In this document: positions 8,038 through 15,868 of the stretch, one piece after another
Position numbering within the stretch: the first letter of the stretch is position 1
Layout of the letters: the number at the start of each line of letters is the position of its first letter
Origin: JAJRRH01 sp047638815
Lineage (GTDB): Bacteria > Bacteroidota > Bacteroidia > Flavobacteriales_D > JABDKJ01
Length of the DNA stretch: 27,705 bases
Assembly: GCA_047638815.1 (NCBI GenBank)
Contig: JBLIMR010000036.1
Span: forward strand, 1-27,705
Direction of reading: 5' to 3'
The notes under the pieces: generated by a model
Told to the model about the DNA's origin: nothing
Database searches by the model: none
Seen by the model: only the letters and a program-made list of their open reading frames with translations
Translations under genes and position numbers: made by a program

Positions 8038-8796
8038 ATGCGTTTCACATCATTATTTTTAATTCTACTGATTCTGTTATTTGGTTGTATTAAAGATGAT
8101 ACAATACAATTGGATGATCAAATATTATCCAATTATATTTCTTTAAATAATGATAGAGTATTAGACGACCTTATTGCTTGTGCTGGTGTTAGAATGAATG
8201 GCCTCACTGGAGCAAGCGAATTTCCAACATCGGTTTTTTTCTACCCGGAAGATCAAGTCACTGATTTTCGTTATTTTGAAGTGGAAAATGTTGAGGATTC
8301 ATTGAACTTCAGCCAATATGTCCAAAAGGATTTATCCAGTGACCCTATTTTTAATGGTTATTTGTGGAAATTTAATAATACTCCCTTTGATGGAGAAAGA
8401 ATGGGTGTCGTGACGTTCAAGACACCAGGTAGATTACATTTTTGCACACCCATAAGATAAAAAACAAATATTAAGCCAACAGAAGTAAATGCCGAATTAC
8501 TCTCTATCCCTAAAAATGGGACATCACCCTCTTTTCAATGGGAGGATAGAGAGATAGAAGAAAATGTTATTTATTTTCATATTATTTCTGATGCTGAAGA
8601 CAATCTAATTTCAGGTACATACATCATAGATAAGAACTTTACTTTTTATGATCTAAGCAACGTTGTATTGAATATTTAACCAGCTGATCCTATTCCAACA
8701 CTGCAAGTGAATCAAACTTATAAATTTACATTAATGGCAGTCAGTGAAGACAATTGGGTGAATCTATTTTTGGAAAAAAGCTTCACTGCTCAGTAA
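8038..8796 (+). pseudogene. Lipoprotein gene interrupted by two in-frame TAA codons
   Basis: The first intact part (8038-8460, 140 residues) is a lipoprotein with signal RFTSLFLILLILLFGC (lipobox LFGC). After the TAA at 8458-8460 the same frame continues with protein-like sequence (KTNIKPTEVNAELLSIP...) to a second TAA at 8677-8679, then again (PADPIPTLQVNQTY..., AVSEDNWVN, EKSFTAQ) to a final TAA at 8794-8796. No frameshift is needed; all three parts join into one lipoprotein of about 250 codons whose C-terminal half looks like a fibronectin III or Ig-like fold. This points to two nonsense mutations in one gene. The first part may still be made as a truncated lipoprotein. It follows pheS by 39 bases on the same strand. 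No function is known. Confidence 0.8.
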
Positions 8797-8813
8797 GAAG
8801 CATCAAAGAAATT

Positions 8814-10241
8814 CTAATCTACCATGCTTAGTTTCAGCATGTTAGTCATGCCCTGATTTGCGATTGGCATGGAGGCTACATGAATCATTAAATCTCCACT
8901 TTGAACATTTTGTTCTTTCTTCAATAGATATTTTATATCAGCTATCGTATGATCTGTACTGACCATTTTATCATAATAAAACCCTTCTACACCCCAAACC
9001 AAGGTTAACATGCTCAGAAGCTCCTTGTTACCTGTGAAAACATAAATTTTAGCTCTAGGCCTTAAGCTACTTATTTTGAATGCAGTATATCCCGAAAATG
9101 TCATTGTAACTATGCCCTTAGCATCAGTTGTTTTTGATAATGCACCAGATGATTTGCATATGGCGTCAGAAATGTATCGTTCAGAATTAGGATCAAGTTC
9201 AATCGTGCCATGGTGATAAATATCATCACCGAGTTCAATTTCTTGAATGATTTTGGTCATACTACTCACCACCAAAATTGGATATTTCCCAACGGAAGTT
9301 TCGCCACTGAGCATTACCGCATCGGCACCATCAAGAACGGCATTTGCGACATCGTTGACCTCAGCCCTAGTCGGTCTATAATTAACAATCATGCTATCCA
9401 TCATTTGAGTAGCTACAATAACAGGTTTAGAATGTTGGATACATTTCTTTATGATCATCTTTTGAGCCATTGGAACCTGCTCCATTGGAATCTCTACGCC
9501 AAGATCGCCCCTGGCAACCATAAGCCCATCTGACTCCTGTATGATTTCGTCTATTTCATTTAGAGCCTCAGGTTTCTCGATTTTAGCGATGATCTTTATC
9601 GTGGAATTATGGTCTTTAATGATGTGCTTCAATTCGATGATATCACGAGCAGATCGAACAAAAGAAAGTGCTAACCAATCGATATCTTGAGTTAGTATAA
9701 ATTCCAAATCCTCTCGATCCTTCTTTGTCAAACTTGCGAAGGACAATTTTGTATTCGGAAGATTAACACCTTTGTTTGAGGATAGAATTCCTTCATGAGT
9801 AACACTTACATGAACCTCATCAACTCCATTGGTTTCCTCTACCTTAAGTTCTATTTTACCATCGTCAAGCATTATTCGCTCACCTGGTTCGGTGTCCTTT
9901 GCAAAATCTGGATAATTGATTTGTACACGATCTTTATTTCCAACACATTCTTTGGTTGTCATAATGAATCGGTCTCCTTCGCGAAGATCGAGGGCGTTAT
10001 TTTCAATTTCACCGACCCTTATTTTAGGGCCTTGTAAATCTGCAAGAATGCCCACTTGAATATTTAATTCTTCAATTAAGGACTTGACAGTTTTAATAAC
10101 CTCAGCGTAATTCTCCTTAGTCCCGTGAGAGAAGTTTAGCCTGACAACATTCATCCCTTCCAGGATCATTTTTTTCAAATTCTCCCTAGATTCCGATGCA
10201 GGACCTATTGTTGCTATTATTTTGGTTTGTTTTTTTACCAT
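8814..10241 (-). CDS. pyk: Pyruvate kinase
   Basis: This enzyme converts phosphoenolpyruvate and ADP to pyruvate and ATP, the last step of glycolysis. It has KTKIIATIGPAS near the N-terminus, VVRLNFSHG (substrate Arg and Asn), ADLQGPKIRVGE, IAKIEKPEAL (catalytic Lys), the active-site stretch GLMVARGDLGVEIP with metal ligands, and ATQMMDSM, followed by the C-terminal allosteric domain. The ATG at 10241 gives 475 residues and the usual start (MVKKQTKII); a TTG at 10253 overlaps the upstream stop and is less likely. It lies 8 bases after the IPExxxVDY-like gene and is probably cotranscribed with it. Confidence 0.96.
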   Translation of the reverse strand: MVKKQTKIIATIGPASESRENLKKMILEGMNVVRLNFSHGTKENYAEVIKTVKSLIEELNIQVGILADLQGPKIRVGEIENNALDLREGDRFIMTTKECVGNKDRVQINYPDFAKDTEPGERIMLDDGKIELKVEETNGVDEVHVSVTHEGILSSNKGVNLPNTKLSFASLTKKDREDLEFILTQDIDWLALSFVRSARDIIELKHIIKDHNSTIKIIAKIEKPEALNEIDEIIQESDGLMVARGDLGVEIPMEQVPMAQKMIIKKCIQHSKPVIVATQMMDSMIVNYRPTRAEVNDVANAVLDGADAVMLSGETSVGKYPILVVSSMTKIIQEIELGDDIYHHGTIELDPNSERYISDAICKSSGALSKTTDAKGIVTMTFSGYTAFKISSLRPRAKIYVFTGNKELLSMLTLVWGVEGFYYDKMVSTDHTIADIKYLLKKEQNVQSGDLMIHVASMPIANQGMTNMLKLSMVD

Positions 10242-10249
10242 AAATTTTT

Positions 10250-10702
10250 TCAAAGTATCGTAGACATAAAGTCCAAATCGTGGTTTTCAACCTCGATTAA
10301 TCTAACTAAATTAAAGGGTTCAGCCATTTGCAATATTTTCAAATGCTCTTGAGCCAATCCCTGATTGTTTTCTATTTTTAATAAATAATCAAAAACTTCA
10401 AGTTCCTTGCTCAGCACTTGACCTTGACTTTTGAGAGATATTAGATTATAGATAACTTCACCTCCCCAACGTTCATATTGATACAGGGAATATCGTATCG
10501 AATTTCCCTGTGGGTTCTCAAATGATATTTCACCAATGTTGACTTTACTTTCGATAGACACAACATGATCGTCAATGCGTTTAAGGCTGACATCAAGTAT
10601 TTTATTTATATGCCAAGCGATTTTGTACCCGGGTACTGCTGACGCAATGCCGATGAGTTCAAAATCATATTCTTCTTCATAATCTAAAGTATACTTGGAC
10701 AA
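10250..10702 (-). CDS. IPExxxVDY family-like protein, divergent motif
   Basis: This 150-residue soluble protein sits directly between rnc and pyk, the place where Bacteroidota keep the uncharacterised IPExxxVDY family. It opens with YTLDYEEEYDFELIGIASAVPGYKIAWHINKIL. The naming motif is degenerate: near the C-terminus the matching segment reads EVENHDLDF, keeping only the Glu and the Asp of IPE...VDY. Assignment therefore rests on gene position, length and the N-terminal pattern. Function is unknown. No ATG is available: an in-frame TAG lies just upstream and the first start codon is TTG at 10700-10702. It is followed by pyk and preceded by a 143-base gap after rnc, so it may have its own promoter. 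Confidence 0.7.
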   Translation of the reverse strand: MSKYTLDYEEEYDFELIGIASAVPGYKIAWHINKILDVSLKRIDDHVVSIESKVNIGEISFENPQGNSIRYSLYQYERWGGEVIYNLISLKSQGQVLSKELEVFDYLLKIENNQGLAQEHLKILQMAEPFNLVRLIEVENHDLDFMSTIL

Positions 10703-10845
10703 TTTTCTCTAACAATTTAATAACCTCGTTTCCAAGATCAATACTTCTCAGGCTTAAAAGTAAGCTAATTTTGTTATTGAAATTATTACAATAGTATTAA
10801 GGATAATAAACAAGTGTTTAATAATTCAAGACTAGGCTTAAATAC

Positions 10846-11568
10846 CTATGAATTAAGCTGTTTAGATTCATGATCAATCAGTCCCCAAGCCATTTCTGAT
10901 GCCTTTCGTTGGGCGATTTTCTTATTTCTTGCTTCTCCAAAGCCTTTTACTTCATCTTCTATGAATAGTTCTGATCGATATAAGGTGTCCTCAAGATTAC
11001 CAATACTTACCGTTTGGAAGTGTATTTCTTTACGATTTATCTGTGCCCATTCATGAACCTTGGATTTAAAATCTACAATCTTGTCCTTGAGTTGATGTAG
11101 ATCTACATAATCATCTAGCAGTTGATTAATGATCTCTTCAGTTTTGTTATAACCTTGGTCAAGATATATCGCACCAATTAATGCCTCTAAAACATTGCCT
11201 ATGATATTATCAACATCCAGTGATTTTTGCTTTTTTACTGGAAGTTTGGTGCTTAATTCTAGTTCTTTGGCTAGACTCAATAGGTGTTCTCTACTAACAA
11301 TTTTGGACTTCACTTTTGTGAGTTTACCCTCATGAGCATCGGGATACTCTTTGTACAAACGATGGGCAACAATTAGATCGAGGACTGTGTCTCCAAGAAA
11401 CTCCAAACGCTCGTTGTCAACATCCTCTCCTTTGCTGTATGACTTATGGGCAAGGGCCTCAAGATATGGACCAATGTTATAGGGTTTGAAGCCGAATATC
11501 GATTTTATACTGTGATGTATATTTCGCTTTCTAGAAAAGACTTTTCTGATTCCCTTGAGAAACCTCAA
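10846..11568 (-). CDS. rnc: Ribonuclease III
   Basis: This 240-residue double-strand RNA endonuclease processes rRNA and structured mRNAs. It has the signature NERLEFLGDTVLDL (E53, E56 and D60 match E. coli E38, E41 and D45), HEGKLT (E80), and GNVLEALIGAIYLD with E128 matching E117. The residue matching E. coli D114 is Asn125. A C-terminal double-stranded RNA-binding domain (about residues 165-235) ends with KKIAQRKASEMAW. There is no ATG before the catalytic domain, so TTG at 11566-11568, three bases after the fabF stop, is the likely start. It is cotranscribed with acpP and fabF. Confidence 0.93.
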   Translation of the reverse strand: MRFLKGIRKVFSRKRNIHHSIKSIFGFKPYNIGPYLEALAHKSYSKGEDVDNERLEFLGDTVLDLIVAHRLYKEYPDAHEGKLTKVKSKIVSREHLLSLAKELELSTKLPVKKQKSLDVDNIIGNVLEALIGAIYLDQGYNKTEEIINQLLDDYVDLHQLKDKIVDFKSKVHEWAQINRKEIHFQTVSIGNLEDTLYRSELFIEDEVKGFGEARNKKIAQRKASEMAWGLIDHESKQLNS

Positions 11569-11571
11569 GAG

Positions 11572-12825
11572 TTAGCTATTATATTTCTTGAAGATCACAG
11601 AGGCGTTGTGCCCACCAAATCCGAAAGTGTTGCTCAATGCAGCATTAATGGTTCGTTTTTGTGGAGTATTAAAAGTAAAATTCAATTTACTGTCAATATC
11701 TGGATCCTCAGTTTTATGATTGATTGTTGGTGGAACAATATCATTTTGTACAGCCAAAATAGTGGCGATAGATTCAATGGCACCAGCCGCTCCCAAGAGA
11801 TGACCTGTCATTGATTTTGTTGAACTTATATTTAGTTTGTAAGCGTGTTCTTTAAAGACAGCCTTGATGGCTTTAGATTCAGCGATATCACCCAAAGGCG
11901 TAGAAGTGCCATGAACATTTATATAATCAATATCCTCAACGCTCAATTCAGCATCTTCAAGGGCATTTTTCATTACGTTTATTGCTCCTAATCCTTCCGG
12001 ATGAGGTGCTGTAATATGGTGTGCATCTGCTGATAAGCCGCCACCAACTACTTCAGCATATATTTTTGCGCCCCTTGCAACAGCATAATCTAGTTCTTCG
12101 AGAATGATGCTGCCGGCACCTTCTCCAAGAACAAAACCTTCTCTTTCTAGATCAAATGGTCTAGATGCGGTTTCAGGAGAATCATTTCTTGTACTCAATG
12201 CTTTCAAGGCGTTAAATCCACCAACACCTGCTTCATTAATGCAAGCCTCAGAACCACCTGAAACAATAGCATCCGCTTTTCCAAGTCTTATTAAGTTATA
12301 GGCATCTATTAAGGCGTTTGTGGCAGAAGCACAAGCAGAAACTGTTGTGTAATTTGGTCCACGAAGATTATGTTTGATTGAGACGTGACCAGGGGCAATA
12401 TCTGCAATCATTTTAGGAATAAAGAATGGATTGAATCTTGGGGTTCCATCACCTTTACCAAATTCTAATACTTCTGTTTGGAATGAAGATAAGCCACCAA
12501 TACCAGAGCCTAGAATCACTCCAATTCTATCAGGATTGAATTCTCCGGCCAATAACTGAGAGTCCTCAATGGCTTCATTACATGCCACCACCGCATATTG
12601 GGTGAATGCATCCATCCTTCTAGCTTCTCTGCGATCAAGATGGTCTTCCACATTGAAGCCTTTCAGCTCACATGCGAATCTTGTTTTGAATTTGGACGCA
12701 TCAAAATGAGTAATAGGGGCAGATCCACTCACCCCCTTGAGAAGGTTATTCCAATATTCTTCAACATTGTTTCCCAAAGGTGTCAGTGCACCTAGCCCTG
12801 TTACTACTACTCTTTTTAGTTCCAT
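11572..12825 (-). CDS. fabF: 3-oxoacyl-[acyl-carrier-protein] synthase II
   Basis: This 417-residue condensing enzyme of type II fatty-acid synthesis joins malonyl-ACP to a growing acyl-ACP. The catalytic triad is present: Cys165 in TTVSACASATNAL, His in NVHGTSTPLGD and His in SMTGHLLGAAGAIE. The C-terminal NTFGFGGHN is also intact, and the length is normal. ATG at 12825 gives the usual start MELKRVVVTGLGALTPLG. It lies 16 bases after acpP, which supplies its substrate carrier, and 3 bases before rnc, in one transcript probably driven by the promoter at 13192-13220. Confidence 0.97.
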   Translation of the reverse strand: MELKRVVVTGLGALTPLGNNVEEYWNNLLKGVSGSAPITHFDASKFKTRFACELKGFNVEDHLDRREARRMDAFTQYAVVACNEAIEDSQLLAGEFNPDRIGVILGSGIGGLSSFQTEVLEFGKGDGTPRFNPFFIPKMIADIAPGHVSIKHNLRGPNYTTVSACASATNALIDAYNLIRLGKADAIVSGGSEACINEAGVGGFNALKALSTRNDSPETASRPFDLEREGFVLGEGAGSIILEELDYAVARGAKIYAEVVGGGLSADAHHITAPHPEGLGAINVMKNALEDAELSVEDIDYINVHGTSTPLGDIAESKAIKAVFKEHAYKLNISSTKSMTGHLLGAAGAIESIATILAVQNDIVPPTINHKTEDPDIDSKLNFTFNTPQKRTINAALSNTFGFGGHNASVIFKKYNS

Positions 12826-12841
12826 TATCGGATGTTATTTA

Positions 12842-13078
12842 TTAACCGATGTTTTGTTCAATATATTCTATTGCTTGTCCTACCGTTTGGATATTTTCCG
12901 CTTGATCGTCTGGAATAGCAATGTTGAATTCTTTTTCAAATTCCATGATTAGTTCAACTGTGTCAAGGGAATCTGCACCAAGATCATTGGTGAAACTTGC
13001 TTCCTTAGTAACCTCAGCAGCTGGCGAACCTAGTTTATCTACAATGATAGCAGTTACTTTTTCTTTAATGTCAGACAT
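12842..13078 (-). CDS. acpP: Acyl carrier protein
   Basis: This 78-residue acidic four-helix carrier has the motif GADSLDTVELIMEFE; Ser37 is the site for the 4'-phosphopantetheine arm that carries fatty-acyl intermediates. It is first in the acpP-fabF-rnc group. The ATG at 13078 is preceded by a leader of about 100 bases that holds a 23-base palindrome. Length and composition are typical. Confidence 0.97.
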   Translation of the reverse strand: MSDIKEKVTAIIVDKLGSPAAEVTKEASFTNDLGADSLDTVELIMEFEKEFNIAIPDDQAENIQTVGQAIEYIEQNIG

Positions 13079-13108
13079 AAATTTCTGTTTTGTTATTTAA
13101 TTTAATTT

Positions 13109-13131
13109 GCAAATAAAAACATTTTATTTGC
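13109..13131. repeat. 23-base palindrome in the acpP leader
   Basis: Ten-base arms GCAAATAAAA and TTTTATTTGC are perfect inverted repeats around a 3-base ACA centre. The site lies 31 bases before the acpP ATG and downstream of the predicted promoter. It could be a binding site for a dimeric regulator or an AU-rich RNA hairpin. No run of T follows on the acpP strand, so it is unlikely to be a simple terminator. Confidence 0.55.
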
Positions 13132-13191
13132 GATATATTGATGTAGTCTCAATTTTTATTAGTGAGCACAAATATTACAGTAGTATATAAA

Positions 13192-13220
13192 CAAATGTAA
13201 TTTATTTTCTTTAATAACAA
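13192..13220 (-). promoter_or_regulatory. Promoter for acpP-fabF-rnc
   Basis: On the minus strand TTG (13218-13220), an 18-base spacer and TACATTTG (13192-13199) match the Bacteroidota promoter pattern TTG-N17/23-TAnnTTTG. The transcript would start near 13185, about 107 bases before the acpP ATG. Confidence 0.6.
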
Positions 13221-13308
13221 CTAAGATGTTGTCAATGCGCGGTATTCAAAATCAATGCCAAATATTGAGCGCCTCAACTAATCAGCACTATGTCAGTAAG
13301 TTAACGTC

Positions 13309-13767
13309 TTATTCTTGCTTTGTTTTTGTGTAAAATGTCGTTATGGCAGTATTCACGATGTATAAAACGAATCCAAGAAATAAAATAAAAACTCCCAAGG
13401 TGAATACTAGCCCAAGACCTTGGTCCAGGGTGAACGTGGGAAGATCTTTAATGTCTGGTACGGTCGTAACGTCTTTATTTTTAATTAATACAATGACAAA
13501 AGTCAATAAGCACATTAATGAACCCACAATTGAGAATCTCTTATGTAATCTGGTGAAATTTGGCAACATTTCCTTTTCACGATTGATGTAGTAACCGATT
13601 CCAGATAATAAAAGAAACACTGAAAGGCCTATTGCCATTGGGAGCATATTGATCGTGTAATGGTCGATATAAACGTATAATTCTACAGGTGATGGAAAAA
13701 TTAGTGCGATAACAAAAAGCAGAGGTATAAAGATCCAGAATTGAACGTGCGTTTGATTTAATTTCAT
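13309..13767 (-). CDS. Small inner-membrane protein of unknown function
   Basis: This 152-residue protein has four predicted membrane helices (about residues 9-28, 37-60, 75-95 and 113-138) joined by short polar loops (INREKEMLPNFTRLHKRFS after helix 2) and ends in a polar tail (FYTKTKQE). I do not recognise a family and see no catalytic motif. It is divergent from purN and lies upstream of the acpP promoter on the same strand. The start ATG at 13767 leaves a short cytoplasmic N-terminus. Confidence 0.7.
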   Translation of the reverse strand: MKLNQTHVQFWIFIPLLFVIALIFPSPVELYVYIDHYTINMLPMAIGLSVFLLLSGIGYYINREKEMLPNFTRLHKRFSIVGSLMCLLTFVIVLIKNKDVTTVPDIKDLPTFTLDQGLGLVFTLGVFILFLGFVLYIVNTAITTFYTKTKQE

Positions 13768-13826
13768 ACCCGCAAGTTATATAGATATTTTATTTTAAAT
13801 TACTGTTTCCTCATTGCTTAAGTCTA

Positions 13827-13834
13827 TACCTTTG
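13827..13834 (+). promoter_or_regulatory. Bacteroidota -7 element for purN-marC
   Basis: TACCTTTG matches TAnnTTTG and lies 10 bases before the ATG at 13845. The start site would be near 13838-13842, which rules out the in-frame GTG at 13839 as the translation start. Confidence 0.55.
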
Positions 13835-13844
13835 TGCAGTGGAA

Positions 13845-14414
13845 ATGAATAGAAAAATAGTAATCCTGGCTTCAGGAGGAGGGTCAAATGCTAGATCGAT
13901 AATTGAGTATTTTCAGAAAAAAAATCTGGATATTGCTGGCATTATCACCAATAATATTGAAGCAGGTGTTCACGGGGTGGCTAAGGAAAATGATATTCCA
14001 TCCTACTTTTTTAATAAGGAAGATAGGGTCAGTGGTAAAATGTTGAATATAATAAAGGACTTGAACCCAGACTTGGTTGTTTTAGCAGGATATCTTTTGA
14101 AAATTCCAAAAGCAATGATTGAATGTTTCCCTGAAAGAATAGTTAATATTCATCCTGCATTGTTGCCAAAGTTTGGGGGTAAAGGCATGTACGGTATGCA
14201 CGTGCACCATGCGGTTATCGCATCGAATGAAACTGAAAGTGGATTAACCATTCATTTTGTTAATGAAAATTATGATGAAGGTCACATAATTAAGCAAGTT
14301 TCCTGTAAAGTTGTAGCTGATGATGATGCAGGGTCACTTCAGAAAAAAATATTAAAATTGGAGCACACACATTACCCAATAGCAATTGAAGAATTACTAA
14401 AATCAATGCAATGA
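13845..14414 (+). CDS. purN: Phosphoribosylglycinamide formyltransferase
   Basis: This 189-residue enzyme transfers a formyl group from 10-formyl-tetrahydrofolate to GAR in purine synthesis. It has the N-terminal phosphate loop SGGGSNARSI, the catalytic NIHPALLPKFGG (Asn and His) followed by the GMYGMHVHHAV segment, and the folate-side Asp in NENYDEGHII. Length is typical. ATG at 13845 is preferred over the in-frame GTG at 13839 because the promoter element lies just before it and the N-terminus MNRKIVILASGGGSN fits the family. The stop overlaps the marC start (ATGA at 14411-14414). Confidence 0.95.
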   Translation: MNRKIVILASGGGSNARSIIEYFQKKNLDIAGIITNNIEAGVHGVAKENDIPSYFFNKEDRVSGKMLNIIKDLNPDLVVLAGYLLKIPKAMIECFPERIVNIHPALLPKFGGKGMYGMHVHHAVIASNETESGLTIHFVNENYDEGHIIKQVSCKVVADDDAGSLQKKILKLEHTHYPIAIEELLKSMQ

Positions 14415-15022
14415 AAGATTGGTTCATAAACACATATACGAATATTGAGATCAATGAAATATTGACTGCTTCAATGGTGCTTTTTGCCGTTATTGACATT
14501 GTGGGGAGCATACCAATAATCCTGGATATCAAGAAAAAGTCAGGATATGTTAATACGAATAAGGCCACATTAGTTTCCCTTGTATTGATGATCTTATTCT
14601 TAATTGTTGGGGAAAAGATAATTAACTTAATTGGTATTGATGTCTATTCATTTGCGATTGCGGGTTCATTTATTCTATTGTTTTTAGCATTAGAAATGAT
14701 TTTGGGTATCGAATTGTTTAAACATGATCCAAATTCTAATCCCGGAACGGCATCCATTGTACCACTTGCATTTCCCATAATAGCTGGTGCTGGATGCATG
14801 AGTTCTATCTTGTCATTAAGAGCGGAGTACTATGCAATAAATATTGCCATTGCCATATTCATCAATATCATTGTGGTCTTTATAGTCTTGAAAATGACAG
14901 GAAGAATTGAGAAGTTGTTGGGCGCTGGTGGGATTGAGGTATTAAAAAAGGTGTTTGGAATTATCCTCTTAGCCATTGCTGTTAAGCTTTTCACGTCAAA
15001 TGTACAGTCCCTTTTCCAGTAA
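14411..15022 (+). CDS. MarC family membrane protein
   Basis: This 203-residue protein has six predicted membrane helices. The opening ASMVLFAVIDIVGSIPIILDIKKKSG, the middle AIAGSFILLFLALEMILG and PLAFPIIAGAGCMSSILSL are typical of the MarC/YchE/YhgN family. These are inner-membrane proteins of uncertain function; older links to antibiotic resistance are not supported. Translation is probably coupled to purN through the ATGA overlap. Confidence 0.88.
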   Translation: MKDWFINTYTNIEINEILTASMVLFAVIDIVGSIPIILDIKKKSGYVNTNKATLVSLVLMILFLIVGEKIINLIGIDVYSFAIAGSFILLFLALEMILGIELFKHDPNSNPGTASIVPLAFPIIAGAGCMSSILSLRAEYYAINIAIAIFINIIVVFIVLKMTGRIEKLLGAGGIEVLKKVFGIILLAIAVKLFTSNVQSLFQ

Positions 15023-15042
15023 TCAGATATTGAAGAATAGGC

Positions 15043-15852
15043 ATGGCTAAAAAAAATAAATATTATGTTGTTTGGGAAGGTCGCAATCCTGGTATTTATT
15101 CGAGTTGGGCATCTTGTCAAAAACAAATTGGTGGATTTCCAGACGCAAAGTTTAGAGGATTTGAAACTAAATCTCAAGCAGAAAAGGCATTCGCCAATCC
15201 AGAATCTGTAAAACCTTCAAAAAAATCAAAAAAGAAAACCATGTATTACGTGGTTTGGCAAGGTAATATACCCGGCATATATACAGATTGGACGAAGGCC
15301 AAAAAGCAAATAGAAGGAGCCCATCGCCCTAGATACAAAGCATTTGGCAGCAAGCAGTTGGCTGAAAAAGCATATAAGGATGGTCCAGAAATGTATGAGG
15401 GTAAAAGCTTCAAGAAAACAAGAGACATCAGTCCCGAGGAGCTAAAGAAGTATGGAACACCAAATCCTATGACTATATCTGTTGATGCGGCATGCAATAA
15501 CAAAGGGGATATGGAGTATAGAGGGGTAATTACCGATAGTGGAACTGAATTATTTAGAGTTGGACCCTATAGAAACGGAAGTAATAATGTTGGAGAATTT
15601 TTGGCCCTCATTCATGGATTGGCCTATTTGAAAAAAAATAAGAGCGATATTCCTATATATTCTGATTCAAAAATTGCCATGGGATGGGTCAAGTACAAAA
15701 AGGCAAGGAGTAAAGCGGTAACAAGTAAAGAGCTTCTGGATCTATGTGCTAGAGGAGAAGCTTGGTTGAGAGAAAATAATTTCAAAAACCCAATTATTAA
15801 GTGGCAAACCAAATTTTGGGGGGAGATACCCGCTGATTTTGGGCGTAAATAA
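15043..15852 (+). CDS. RNase H with two tandem viroplasmin-type (hybrid-binding) N-terminal domains
   Basis: This 269-residue protein has two copies of the viroplasmin/RNase H1 N-terminal domain, residues 7-50 (YYVVWEGRNPGIY...) and 68-111 (YYVVWQGNIPGIY...), joined by a Lys/Ser linker (57-66). An RNase H catalytic domain follows (about 143-269) with the carboxylates D148 (SVDAACNN), E185 (NVGEFLALIHGL), D208 (IYSDSKIA) and D265 (PADFGRK). The N-terminal domains bind RNA/DNA hybrid or double-stranded RNA and raise processivity; the catalytic domain cuts RNA in RNA/DNA hybrids, for example R-loops. Usually only one such N-terminal domain is present. Start ATG at 15043, 21 bases after marC. Confidence 0.92.
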   Translation: MAKKNKYYVVWEGRNPGIYSSWASCQKQIGGFPDAKFRGFETKSQAEKAFANPESVKPSKKSKKKTMYYVVWQGNIPGIYTDWTKAKKQIEGAHRPRYKAFGSKQLAEKAYKDGPEMYEGKSFKKTRDISPEELKKYGTPNPMTISVDAACNNKGDMEYRGVITDSGTELFRVGPYRNGSNNVGEFLALIHGLAYLKKNKSDIPIYSDSKIAMGWVKYKKARSKAVTSKELLDLCARGEAWLRENNFKNPIIKWQTKFWGEIPADFGRK

Positions 15853-15853
15853 T

Positions 15854-15861
15854 TAGATTTG
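15854..15861 (+). promoter_or_regulatory. Bacteroidota -7 element for the biotin carrier gene
   Basis: TAGATTTG matches TAnnTTTG, just downstream of the RNase H stop. The start site would fall near 15865-15869, giving a nearly leaderless message from the first ATG or a 10-base leader to the second ATG at 15878. No -33 TTG at good spacing. Confidence 0.4.
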
Positions 15862-15868
15862 CATTAGA

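Noticed and set aside
8038..8796. Programmed stop-codon readthrough or a reassigned TAA
   Set aside because: TAA is a normal terminator for many genes in the window (for example pfkB, metG, aroB, fabF) and no readthrough structure was recognised; nonsense mutation is simpler.
8461..8813. A 350-base empty gap after the short lipoprotein
   Set aside because: The same frame continues as protein-like sequence through two TAA codons to 8796, so it is the rest of a broken gene rather than intergenic DNA.
10703..10845. A regulatory element in the gap between rnc and the IPExxxVDY-like gene
   Set aside because: Only AT-rich sequence with partial -7-like words (such as TACTTTTA) was found; nothing met the TAnnTTTG pattern.
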